From assembly GCA_041649615.1 (NCBI GenBank), contig JBAZMT010000004.1:1-64000 (forward strand): 64,000 bases of DNA, given 5' to 3'. Of the stretch, positions 8,147 to 15,587 are shown piece by piece (the stretch's first letter is position 1; each line of letters begins with the position of its first letter). Made by a program: the position numbers and the translations under genes. The notes beneath the pieces are model-generated. The model saw nothing but the letters and a program-made list of their open reading frames with translations. It was not told the origin of the DNA and searched no databases. This stretch comes from JALOAR01 sp041649615. GTDB taxonomy: Bacteria > Patescibacteriota > Minisyncoccia > UBA6257 > Colwellbacteraceae.

Positions 8147-8854
8147 TCAAGGACGTGTTTTCTCAATCCGTCTATCAAACCAGTCGGAATGTTTCTTCAG
8201 TTCTCTTGAAAACAGCCAGAACCAAAGTCTGTGAAGCAAGTTCCCTTTCTTGCGGGGCGTGGTTTTGATGGGCGGGTCGTCATCTTCAAGAGACAGCGTG
8301 CCTGCCTCGAAATCGTTCGGAGCGGGTTCAAATCTCACATCCGATTTCATGACGTAAATCTGGCTCTTGATGCGGAGACAAAGATGGGCAAGTAATTTGT
8401 CCATACTTTCCCTAAAGCAAAGGGAATACCCCAGGTGTTTTTCTCCGTCCCAGAAAAAATTGAAGTACTTGTCAACGCTCACCAGCGTGACGCCACCGGG
8501 TGAGAATTTGTGAAGATCGTCAAAAAGAGTAAGTTCCATTTCACCAAGCGGGTTTGTTTCCAATCCATCCAATCCGTAATAGTCAATCTGATAACGAAGT
8601 TCGCACCGCGATTCTTGAAGTTTAGCGTTCATCCGAGTAATAAGATCGTCGCAGATGAGCCTAAGAGATTTTTTGACCGCTTCCTCAAGAATTTTATTGA
8701 TTTCCATTGTACGAGTGTATATAGCTTCGTAATCGGCGCGAAGCTGCTTTCTGGCGGAACGAAGTTGTACGATCACAAACGTCATAAAGACGATGATCGC
8801 GCCGGCGATGAGATACACGATATCGGGAAGATTGAAAGACGAAATCAAAAACAT
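8147..8854 (-). CDS. Membrane-anchored hypothetical protein
   Basis: A 235-residue protein with one N-terminal membrane segment (about residues 8-30, then basic QLRSARKQLR), a charged helical stretch and a soluble C-terminal domain that probably lies in the cytoplasm (positive-inside rule). The ATG at 8854 is chosen because a perfect AGGAGG (8868-8863) lies 8 bases upstream; an in-frame start 15 codons earlier lacks such a site. The gene is flanked by its own terminator and is the first of three similarly built orphans. No family recognised. Confidence 0.72.
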   Translation of the reverse strand: MFLISSFNLPDIVYLIAGAIIVFMTFVIVQLRSARKQLRADYEAIYTRTMEINKILEEAVKKSLRLICDDLITRMNAKLQESRCELRYQIDYYGLDGLETNPLGEMELTLFDDLHKFSPGGVTLVSVDKYFNFFWDGEKHLGYSLCFRESMDKLLAHLCLRIKSQIYVMKSDVRFEPAPNDFEAGTLSLEDDDPPIKTTPRKKGNLLHRLWFWLFSRELKKHSDWFDRRIEKTRP

Positions 8855-8924
8855 AGAAAGTTCCTCCTGTATTTTATTGTTAAGGTTCGAGCGTAACATA
8901 TTTATAGTATCTTGTCAATAGAAA

Positions 8925-8943
8925 ACCGCGCTATTTGCGCGGT
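8925..8943 (-). terminator. Terminator overlapping the stop codon of the gene at 8931-9368
   Basis: On the minus strand ACCGCGC (8943-8937) pairs with GCGCGGT (8931-8925), loop 8936-8932, followed by T4. The TAG stop (8933-8931) starts in the loop and ends in the stem. Confidence 0.85.
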
Positions 8944-9368
8944 GGGTTGATAAGGCGATAAAGACGAAGAGCGGCTTCGCTTGCAAGCGTTATTCTATCT
9001 TCTTTTCTAGAGAGTTTATAGCGTATCTTCTCATCATCGGGGAAAACGAGGTGGTATCCGCTTAGAACTCGGATAACGACTTCCTTGTCGCAGGACTCGT
9101 CGTTTAAAAGAATAATGGCCACGATGATATATCCGATGATCTTTTGCCCGCGGTCCATGGCATAAACGTAATTGTAACAGGGGGAAACGAGCGTTCTCGA
9201 TGGAAGCTTTTTTAACGCTTCCGTTCTGATGAGGTCAAGCAGGTGCTTGAGATTCTTAGCTCTGACTTTCTTCATCAGGTGCCAAACGACGATGCCAACA
9301 AGGCAGAGGAAGGAGAGCGAAAGAAAGGCTACGAGAATTACCTGAAGCCAATCGGTAGAAATAGGCAT
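8931..9368 (-). CDS. Small membrane-anchored hypothetical protein
   Basis: 145 residues with one N-terminal membrane helix (about 9-30), then a basic stretch (MKKVRAKNLK), suggesting N-out with a cytoplasmic domain. The C-terminal part is mixed alpha/beta without a recognised motif. The ATG at 9368 has a perfect AGGAGG 7 bases upstream (9381-9376). The terminator hairpin contains the stop codon. Same architecture as the two neighbouring orphans, but no clear sequence homology by eye. Confidence 0.72.
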   Translation of the reverse strand: MPISTDWLQVILVAFLSLSFLCLVGIVVWHLMKKVRAKNLKHLLDLIRTEALKKLPSRTLVSPCYNYVYAMDRGQKIIGYIIVAIILLNDESCDKEVVIRVLSGYHLVFPDDEKIRYKLSRKEDRITLASEAALRLYRLINPPRK

Positions 9369-9466
9369 AGCTAGTCCTCCTTTATTTTTAAAAAACTTTA
9401 TTGCAGGGTGGCACTCCCGGAAAAATTTGTCAAAATCCCTCCGTTCGCGAGCGGAGAGATAAAAAA

Positions 9467-9483
9467 CCCGCGCCTAGCGCGGG
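9467..9483 (-). terminator. Terminator whose triloop is the stop codon of the gene at 9474-9905
   Basis: On the minus strand CCCGCGC (9483-9477) pairs with GCGCGGG (9473-9467). The three-base loop is TAG, the stop codon itself, and T6 follows (9466-9461). Confidence 0.9.
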
Positions 9484-9905
9484 GTGAAGAATTTTTCATT
9501 TATGACATGCCGAATTTTCGCGAGCAAGGAATTTATGCCTTTAGGGAAGGCATAACTCTCGGGATAACCCTCTATAGAAACCAGAAGATCTTCGTTTAAG
9601 ACGATTTTTACCGAGCCTAAGGGAACATCTGACCGCTCAAACTCTATCCGAATCGCCTTTTTCCTGAGAAAGTGGCCCGGGTTTTTGGGATCTTCCGGCA
9701 TTTCCCAACCTGATTCGCATACAACGGCAGACGGATATGAACTTTTGATTTCATCCATGACGCGATCTTCAACGTCCGTGAGAATACTTTCCATAAGCCG
9801 TTCCGACTTACCTTTTTCTTTTCTTATTCTGTAAAGCAGCCAGAGAATGATCAGGAGAGATACACCGAGAACGATAAACGTCTGAGCGTTAGGATCGTTA
9901 AGCAT
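9474..9905 (-). CDS. Small membrane-anchored hypothetical protein
   Basis: 143 residues with a single N-terminal membrane helix (about 8-26) followed by basic RIRKEKGK and a soluble alpha/beta domain. The ATG at 9905 has AGGAGG at 9919-9914, spacing 8. The last codons form one arm of the terminator and the stop forms its loop. Third of three separately terminated orphans of the same style between the clpB-like gene and htrA. Function unknown. Confidence 0.72.
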   Translation of the reverse strand: MLNDPNAQTFIVLGVSLLIILWLLYRIRKEKGKSERLMESILTDVEDRVMDEIKSSYPSAVVCESGWEMPEDPKNPGHFLRKKAIRIEFERSDVPLGSVKIVLNEDLLVSIEGYPESYAFPKGINSLLAKIRHVINEKFFTPR

Positions 9906-9996
9906 CTGAAATACCTCCTTGCCTCATATTTTATTTAAAAGGCGCTACTCCGAGGGTAACGCTTTTATATTTTTAAATCAATGAGAATTCGGGGAA

Positions 9997-10965
9997 CTAT
10001 TGTTCAGTGTTTAATATGTTACGCGCTTTGTTAATAGGAATGGCAAAGCCGATGTTTTCGGCGTTATAAGCCACGGCCACGTTAATGCCGATAACTTCGC
10101 CTTTGAGGTTGATCAGAGGGCCGCCGGAATTGCCCGGGTTGATGGCCGCATCCGTTTGTAAGACGTTTTCAATCGTTTCGGTATCCCCCGATTGATCGGT
10201 CGCCGTAATCGTGCGGGCGAGACCGGAAATAACGCCTACCGAAACGGTATCTTTGTATTCACCCAGAGCGTTTCCGATAGCAATGGCCGTTTGACCGAGG
10301 CGAACGGAGTCGGAATTACCAAGATTTAAGACTGGAAAGCCGACTCCTTCAACTTTAAGAAGCGCTAAGTCTTCCGCGTCGTCAATTTTAACCACTTTCG
10401 CGGCGTAGCTTGCGTCTTTCCCCGAAAAAACGGTATATTCGGCGTTTTTGTCCTGAATTACGTGCTTATTCGTGAGAATCAGGCCGTCCGAGGAAACGAA
10501 AAAACCCGTTCCGCCGCCGATTTCCTGTTTTTCCGTCCGACCAGAATCGCAAGGAACGTAAAATTTAAAATTCGGACCGAAATACGGATCGGTCACGGGA
10601 CAGCGTTCAAGAATGGGGACGTCTTTCGTAACGACAACGGAGACGACTCCCAAGGATGCTTTATCTACCGCGCTGATAATCGCTTTTTCAAATTCTATTT
10701 TAGACTCGTAAGATTCGGCTCCTTCATCCTTCAGAAAACCGGTGCCGCCGTCGGTAGACGAAACCGTGGGCGTATTTCCGCTTGTTTTAGGTTCCCAAAA
10801 CTTAAGATCGTTTAAAAAATTTCCAATGCCCGTAATTACGTCCGCCTCCGCCTTGGCGCGAGACAGACTGGCTAATTTTGGCGAAGTTTTAACGAAATCG
10901 GCAGCGGCAACGGCAATAACAAAAAAAGCGGCGATGACCGTGAGAAAGATTTTCTTTTTGTCCAT
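9997..10965 (-). CDS. htrA: HtrA/DegP-like trypsin-fold serine protease without PDZ domain
   Basis: 322 residues. An N-terminal signal anchor (about 5-22) places the protease domain outside the membrane. The catalytic triad is visible: His168 in LTNKHV, Asp199 in EDLALLK and Ser280 in GNSGGPL. An insertion with two cysteines (Cys122, Cys139) precedes the His strand. The protein stops right after the protease domain, so the PDZ domains usual in HtrA/DegP are absent. It probably degrades or checks misfolded exported proteins. The start codon lies 6 bases from a TATCAT -10 box, so the mRNA may be leaderless. Confidence 0.9.
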   Translation of the reverse strand: MDKKKIFLTVIAAFFVIAVAAADFVKTSPKLASLSRAKAEADVITGIGNFLNDLKFWEPKTSGNTPTVSSTDGGTGFLKDEGAESYESKIEFEKAIISAVDKASLGVVSVVVTKDVPILERCPVTDPYFGPNFKFYVPCDSGRTEKQEIGGGTGFFVSSDGLILTNKHVIQDKNAEYTVFSGKDASYAAKVVKIDDAEDLALLKVEGVGFPVLNLGNSDSVRLGQTAIAIGNALGEYKDTVSVGVISGLARTITATDQSGDTETIENVLQTDAAINPGNSGGPLINLKGEVIGINVAVAYNAENIGFAIPINKARNILNTEQ

Positions 10966-10971
10966 GAAATT

Positions 10972-11001
10972 ATGATACCAAACTCAAAACGCAAAACTCA
11001 A
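10972..11001 (-). promoter_or_regulatory. Promoter of htrA, leaderless layout
   Basis: On the minus strand TTGAGT (11001-10996), an 18-base spacer and TATCAT (10977-10972) end 6 bases before the ATG at 10965. The -35 is supplied by the intergenic TTGAGTTT repeat. Confidence 0.5.
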
Positions 11002-11031
11002 AACGTAAAACTACAACTCAAAACTCAAAAT
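10980..11031. repeat. Intergenic (CTCAAAA)n-type low-complexity repeat
   Basis: The stretch is built from imperfect copies of ACTCAAAA and GCAAAACTCAAAA between tyrS and htrA. Similar stretches occur at 18636-18671 and 30671-30701. Confidence 0.7.
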
Positions 11032-12216
11032 TTACTTTCGTTTTATTTTGATCCTGATAAACTTATGCTTTCCCGCTTTGAAAACGATGCCTTCTTCCGT
11101 GAAGTTAATTTCTTTCTGAGGATCGGTCAATTTATTTCCATCGGCTTCAACAGCTCCTTGTTCGATCAGACGGCGGGCTTCGCTTCTGGAAAGTCCAAAA
11201 ACATCGGCTATCAGAGTCGTTGCGTCGGCGGGAGTATGGGTCGCTTCTTCAAGTTCCGTAGGCAGTTCTTTGTCGCGGTGAACTTTATCAAATTCTTCCG
11301 CCGCTTTTTCGGCAATAGATTCGCCGTAATAAATGGAAACGATTTCCTCCGCGAGTTTCGCTTTCGCGTCTCGGGGACTTTCGCTACCGATCTTTTCTAT
11401 TTCGTCTTCCGGAACATCGGTGCAAAGCAAAAAATATCGGCTGATGAGTTCGTCTTTCAAGGACATTACTTTCCCGAACATATCGTTCGGTTCATCGTCA
11501 ATCGCGATGACATTTCCCCAGCTTGAGGACATTTTCCTTCCGTCCGTTCCTTCAAGCATTTCAAAAGTCATGATGTCTTGCGGTTCCTGGCCGTATCGGG
11601 GCTGGATGACGCGTCCGGCCAATAAATTAAAGAGTTGATCCGAACCGCCGATTTCAACGTCCGCTTTAGTTGCCACGCTGTCGTAACCCTGCATAAGCGG
11701 ATACATGAATTCGCGGAGGCTGATTTCTTCGTGACGCTCAAACCTATCGCGGAAATTGCGGCGTTCAAGCATCTGACCCACGGAAAAATTTTCGGCGAGC
11801 TCCGAAATTTCCTGAAAGCCAAGCCGCGAAAGCCACTTACTGTTGAAATGGAACTCGGCGTGTTTTAAATCAACGATTTTCCCGAGCTGTTTCTTGTAAT
11901 CTTTGAGATATTTTTTAATCTCCTCGCGCGCGAGCATGGGACGCTTTGCGAGTTTATCCGAAGGATCGCCGATTTGAGCGGTAAAATCACCGATAATCAA
12001 AACCACTTTGTGTCCCAGTTCCTGAAAAGCGCGAAGTTTGCGCAAAGGAATCGCGCGACCCAGATGGATATGCGGGCTCGTGGGATCAATGCCGAACTTA
12101 ACGCGAAGCTCACGTCCCGATTCAAGGGCGTTTAAAAGATGATCTTTATCAATCACCTCTTCCACTCCGCGAGAGAAGAGAGAAGAAATATTATTTGGAT
12201 TTTTTGACGACTTCAT
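11032..12216 (-). CDS. tyrS: Tyrosyl-tRNA synthetase
   Basis: 394 residues from the ATG at 12216. Class I synthetase with the HIGH-type motif HIHLG (49-53), the tyrosine-site region GGSDQLFN and the KMSKS-type motif KMSSS (about 230). A C-terminal S4 RNA-binding domain (about 330-390) includes LSRSEARRLIEQGAV. It charges tRNA-Tyr in the cytoplasm. The start overlaps the end of clpP by 26 bases, implying translational coupling in a nusA-clpP-tyrS operon. Confidence 0.95.
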   Translation of the reverse strand: MKSSKNPNNISSLFSRGVEEVIDKDHLLNALESGRELRVKFGIDPTSPHIHLGRAIPLRKLRAFQELGHKVVLIIGDFTAQIGDPSDKLAKRPMLAREEIKKYLKDYKKQLGKIVDLKHAEFHFNSKWLSRLGFQEISELAENFSVGQMLERRNFRDRFERHEEISLREFMYPLMQGYDSVATKADVEIGGSDQLFNLLAGRVIQPRYGQEPQDIMTFEMLEGTDGRKMSSSWGNVIAIDDEPNDMFGKVMSLKDELISRYFLLCTDVPEDEIEKIGSESPRDAKAKLAEEIVSIYYGESIAEKAAEEFDKVHRDKELPTELEEATHTPADATTLIADVFGLSRSEARRLIEQGAVEADGNKLTDPQKEINFTEEGIVFKAGKHKFIRIKIKRK

Positions 12217-12799
12217 CAATTAGCCCGTATTCCTTTGCTTCATCGGCCGAAAGCCAGTAATCCCTGTCGGAATCGTGTTCAATTTTCGCGAGCGGTTGGC
12301 CTGTCATTTTAGCAAGAAGCTGATTTATTTTGCCTTTGGTCTTTAAAATCTGTTTTGCGGCGATTTCAATGTCGCTCGCTTGGCCTTCCGCGCCACCCAT
12401 TACCTGATGGATCAAAACTTCGGAGTTCGGTAAAGCGATGCGTCTTCCTTTTTCGCCGGCGGCTAAAAGAAAGGCGGCGATCGAAGCGGCCATACCGACA
12501 CAAACCGTTTCAACCGGAGGCTTTACGAATTGCATGGTATCGTAAATCGCCATGCCGGCTGTAACAACACCGCCCGGAGAATTGACATAAAGCTTGATCG
12601 GCTTCTTTTGGTCTTCGCTCGCGAGGAAAAGCATTTGGGCAATGACGGTGTTCGCCACGCCGTCATCAACGAGGCCGCCCAAGAAGATTATCCGGTCTTT
12701 AAGGAGACGAGAATAAATGTCAAAGGCTCTTTCGCCCGAAGAGGATTTTTCAATAACGGTAGGGATTAAGTAGTCGTTTTTTGAGGGATTCATATGCAT
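12191..12799 (-). CDS. clpP: ATP-dependent Clp protease proteolytic subunit
   Basis: 202 residues of the ClpP serine peptidase fold. The triad is visible: Ser106 in GMAASIAAFL, His131 in LIHQVMGG and Asp180 in DRDYWLSA. It forms a tetradecameric chamber fed by Hsp100 ATPases; the ClpB/ClpC-like protein encoded at 5435-8062 with its IGF loop is the only candidate partner in view. Located between nusA (4 bases away) and tyrS (overlapping). The first two ATGs (12799 and 12793) are both possible. Confidence 0.95.
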   Translation of the reverse strand: MHMNPSKNDYLIPTVIEKSSSGERAFDIYSRLLKDRIIFLGGLVDDGVANTVIAQMLFLASEDQKKPIKLYVNSPGGVVTAGMAIYDTMQFVKPPVETVCVGMAASIAAFLLAAGEKGRRIALPNSEVLIHQVMGGAEGQASDIEIAAKQILKTKGKINQLLAKMTGQPLAKIEHDSDRDYWLSADEAKEYGLIDEVVKKSK

Positions 12800-12802
12800 A
12801 TT

Positions 12803-14071
12803 TTACTCTTCTTCCGGCTTCGGGATAAGAGTTCCTTCATCCGGGGTTTCTGATATTTCTTCGGAGGCAACGAGTCCGCCGGTCTCTAAATCGCTTTCCG
12901 CCACGCCTCCTTCCTGCACTTCGTTCGGGTTCATTTCGGAACGGACGTCTATTTTCCAGCCGGTAAGTTTTGCCGCCAGCCGTACGTTCTGGCCTCCTTT
13001 GCCGATCGCAAGACTCAACTGATCTTCGGGAACGATGACTCTCGCTTCGTGGCGTTCGTGTATTTCCACTTCTTTCACTTTCGCGGGAGAGAGAGCGGCC
13101 GAAATATATTCTTCAGGATTTTCGGACCATTCAACGATGTCTATTTTTTCGTTGCCTAGTTCGTTCGTTACCGCCATAACGCGAGTTCCGCGCTGACCTA
13201 CGCAAGAGCCAATAGGATCAACTCCCGCGATGTCCGAGAACACCGCCATTTTGGTGCGGCTGCCTGCTTCGCGCGCGATGCCCTTGATTTGAACCGTGCC
13301 ATCGGCGATTTCGGGAACTTCAAGTTCAAAAAGCTTGGCGATAAAGCGGGGATGAGAGCGCGACAAAACTATTTCCGGCTGACCGCGTCTGTTTTCCTGA
13401 ATGGCGAGAACGTAAAAACGCATCCGCTGATTCACGCCGTAGCGTTCGCCAGGAATCGTTTCGTTCTGGAACATAATTCCCGATATGCGGCCGAGATCAA
13501 CATGAACGTTTCCGCGATCAAACCGGTGGATCAGCCCTGAAATTATTTTTCCTTCTTTGTCTTTGAACTCGCCGAATACGGCTTCTTTTTCCGCCTCGCG
13601 GAATTTTTGCAAAATCACCTGCTTCGCCGATTGGGCGGCGATGCGGCCGAATTCCGTTTTCGGTTCAAGAGTAAATTCAAGTTTGTCGCCCAAAATCGCG
13701 TCCAGTTTTATTTCTTTCGCTTCGGCCAAAAATATGTGGCGTTCGGGATTGTAACGAGGAAGTTTTTCCTCGGTTTCATCGGTTTCTTGAATTCCGGCGG
13801 AGGTTTGTTCGGACGTCCCGAATTCTTCTTCGGTTTCCCCTTCTTCCGGTATGCGGACGGTCGTATCGTCAACCACTTCTTTCTCTTGCCAGAACCTGAC
13901 TTCGCCGGTATCGGGATTGATTTTCGCTTTTATCACTTCCCCTCTCTCGCCATATTCTTTGCGGTAAGCGGCCGCGAGAGAATCTTCCACACCTTCCAAA
14001 ACGCGCGAGGCGTCAATGCCACGTTCTTTCGCGATTTGATTTATTATCGTAACGATTTGTTTTAAATCCAT
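12803..14071 (-). CDS. nusA: Transcription termination/antitermination factor NusA
   Basis: 422 residues: NusA N-terminal RNA polymerase-binding domain (about 1-150), S1 domain, then two KH domains with IGKGGQNVRLAAKLTGW. An unusual acidic insertion (about 75-105, with EEGETEEEFG) interrupts the N-terminal domain, and the C-terminus ends in a disordered acidic tail instead of AR repeats. It binds RNA polymerase and nascent RNA and sets pausing and termination. First gene of the nusA-clpP-tyrS run; a hairpin lies just upstream at 14088-14114. Confidence 0.95.
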   Translation of the reverse strand: MDLKQIVTIINQIAKERGIDASRVLEGVEDSLAAAYRKEYGERGEVIKAKINPDTGEVRFWQEKEVVDDTTVRIPEEGETEEEFGTSEQTSAGIQETDETEEKLPRYNPERHIFLAEAKEIKLDAILGDKLEFTLEPKTEFGRIAAQSAKQVILQKFREAEKEAVFGEFKDKEGKIISGLIHRFDRGNVHVDLGRISGIMFQNETIPGERYGVNQRMRFYVLAIQENRRGQPEIVLSRSHPRFIAKLFELEVPEIADGTVQIKGIAREAGSRTKMAVFSDIAGVDPIGSCVGQRGTRVMAVTNELGNEKIDIVEWSENPEEYISAALSPAKVKEVEIHERHEARVIVPEDQLSLAIGKGGQNVRLAAKLTGWKIDVRSEMNPNEVQEGGVAESDLETGGLVASEEISETPDEGTLIPKPEEE

Positions 14072-14087
14072 TTTATTTTTCTTTTGA

Positions 14088-14114
14088 AAGCCCCGCCTGA
14101 AACTGGCGGGGCTT
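14088..14114. terminator. GC-rich hairpin just upstream of nusA
   Basis: A perfect 10-bp stem AAGCCCCGCC/GGCGGGGCTT with a 7-base loop. On the minus strand it is followed by only TTT then CAAAAG, so termination may be partial. Only 16 bases separate it from the nusA start, leaving no room for a separate promoter in between. Confidence 0.7.
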
Positions 14115-14157
14115 TCTTCATCCTTTGATCATATCACCTTAACGCCCAAAAGTCAAA

Positions 14158-15501
14158 TTAGAAGCCCGCGCGCTTTGCCGCTTCGGTAATGCCTTTATAA
14201 GAGGAAGCGGCGATAAGGTAAGTGTCGCCCGCGACGTTCTTAAACCAGCCGTAGTTAAAGGCGTAGCCGGCAGTCGTAAATGTAGCGTATCGGATGGGAT
14301 TTACGCCTACCGTTCCGGCTCTAAAAGCGGATATGGTTCCCGGATCGGTCAGATAAAAGTTCTTCAGATTGGGAGACGCTTCAAGCGCCGTGGAAACGGC
14401 GTCAAGCGTTGAGGCAGCGGCTTCGGGTTTTACTTTGGCGATAAATCCGGGCAAATCATTCACGCCGTCTTTGTAAACGAATAAGGTAAAATCGTCTTCA
14501 AAGGCCGCTTCTATTCCGGGAGCGTTAATCTCCGATAACATGGCCGTAATGAACGACGGGAAAGTAAGAGGACCTTCCGCAGTATTGATAACGAGTTCCC
14601 TTATCATGCCGTCTCCGATCGTTACGCCCGACGTTTCTCCGGCCGGGAAAAGGGCTTTAATGAATTCGGCAGTAACGGTTTCCAAAATATTTTCTTCCGT
14701 GGAATCAGCAGGGGTTACGATGAATAGAGAAGAATGGGTTGTTACGGGAGTCGGTTCGGGTTCAGGTTCCGGCTCCGGAGGAGTTGGAGTAGGAAGAGGT
14801 TCCGGAGTGGAGACGGGGCTTACAATGAGAGGCCAGGCGAATTTATAGCCTAAGAATCCGAGCGCTCCTAAAATGATCAAGATAACGACGACCAATATGA
14901 TCTTATTTCCGCCTTTTTTCTTCGCGGATGGTTGGACGGTCGTCGGACTAAAGAACGCTTCTTCGCCCATCGGGGCGGGGGAAAACATTTTAGGCGCGGT
15001 TTCCATTCCGCCGGAAGCTTTAAGCGCCGAGGAATCGGTATTCATAGTTCTTACTTCATATTGAGAAGCCGTTGGAGGAGGAACGGAAGCGGCGGGTCCG
15101 CCAAATCCAGAGACGGGCGGAGGCGAAATAGGACGAGAAGCGGGCGCCATTGGTGGAACTGGTGCGGCAGACATTGAAGTCGGAGCGGGAGTTTGAGCAA
15201 TTCCTGAAACGCCTGGAATGGATGAAATCGGTACCGAGCCGACAGAAGATGGAGTCGCGTTCATCGGGCCTGGAGTAGGAACAGCATTCGGAGACCAATC
15301 CGTACTTACGGGTTGGTTGAATCCGACACCGCTCCCGTTGAATGGAGCAGGGGCGGGCCCGTCTGAAGCCGAGGCGGGTGCGATTGGGGCGGGTGTGACT
15401 CCCATTGGGGCGGGACTCGCCGGGTTTGTTCCGTTGCCGGGTAAAGCGGAGTTGCTAAAATCCGGACGCACAGGTTGATTTTCGTTTGTTTGTCCGTTCA
15501 T
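14158..15501 (-). CDS. Proline-rich single-pass membrane protein
   Basis: 447 residues. The first 195 or so are a disordered Pro/Ala/Ser-rich region. One membrane segment follows (about 201-224, with ILVVVILIILGALGF), then a Pro/Glu spacer (EPEPEPEPTP) and a C-terminal folded domain of about 200 residues. By charge rules the proline-rich part is inside and the folded domain outside the cell. No family recognised. The start has a TATCAT box 6 bases upstream with an extended TGC, again a leaderless layout. It is followed by the hairpin before nusA. Confidence 0.75.
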   Translation of the reverse strand: MNGQTNENQPVRPDFSNSALPGNGTNPASPAPMGVTPAPIAPASASDGPAPAPFNGSGVGFNQPVSTDWSPNAVPTPGPMNATPSSVGSVPISSIPGVSGIAQTPAPTSMSAAPVPPMAPASRPISPPPVSGFGGPAASVPPPTASQYEVRTMNTDSSALKASGGMETAPKMFSPAPMGEEAFFSPTTVQPSAKKKGGNKIILVVVILIILGALGFLGYKFAWPLIVSPVSTPEPLPTPTPPEPEPEPEPTPVTTHSSLFIVTPADSTEENILETVTAEFIKALFPAGETSGVTIGDGMIRELVINTAEGPLTFPSFITAMLSEINAPGIEAAFEDDFTLFVYKDGVNDLPGFIAKVKPEAAASTLDAVSTALEASPNLKNFYLTDPGTISAFRAGTVGVNPIRYATFTTAGYAFNYGWFKNVAGDTYLIAASSYKGITEAAKRAGF

Positions 15502-15587
15502 TACTTAATGATAGCAGTACTATCACGAAAAGAGATGTGAATAACCCTGACGCGAATAATTTTATCGCTATTTAAATGAAGAGAAAG

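Noticed and set aside
8147..9905. The three neighbouring membrane-anchored orphans as one tandem-duplicated family
   Set aside because: They share layout (anchor, SD, terminator) but I see no convincing sequence similarity between their soluble domains.
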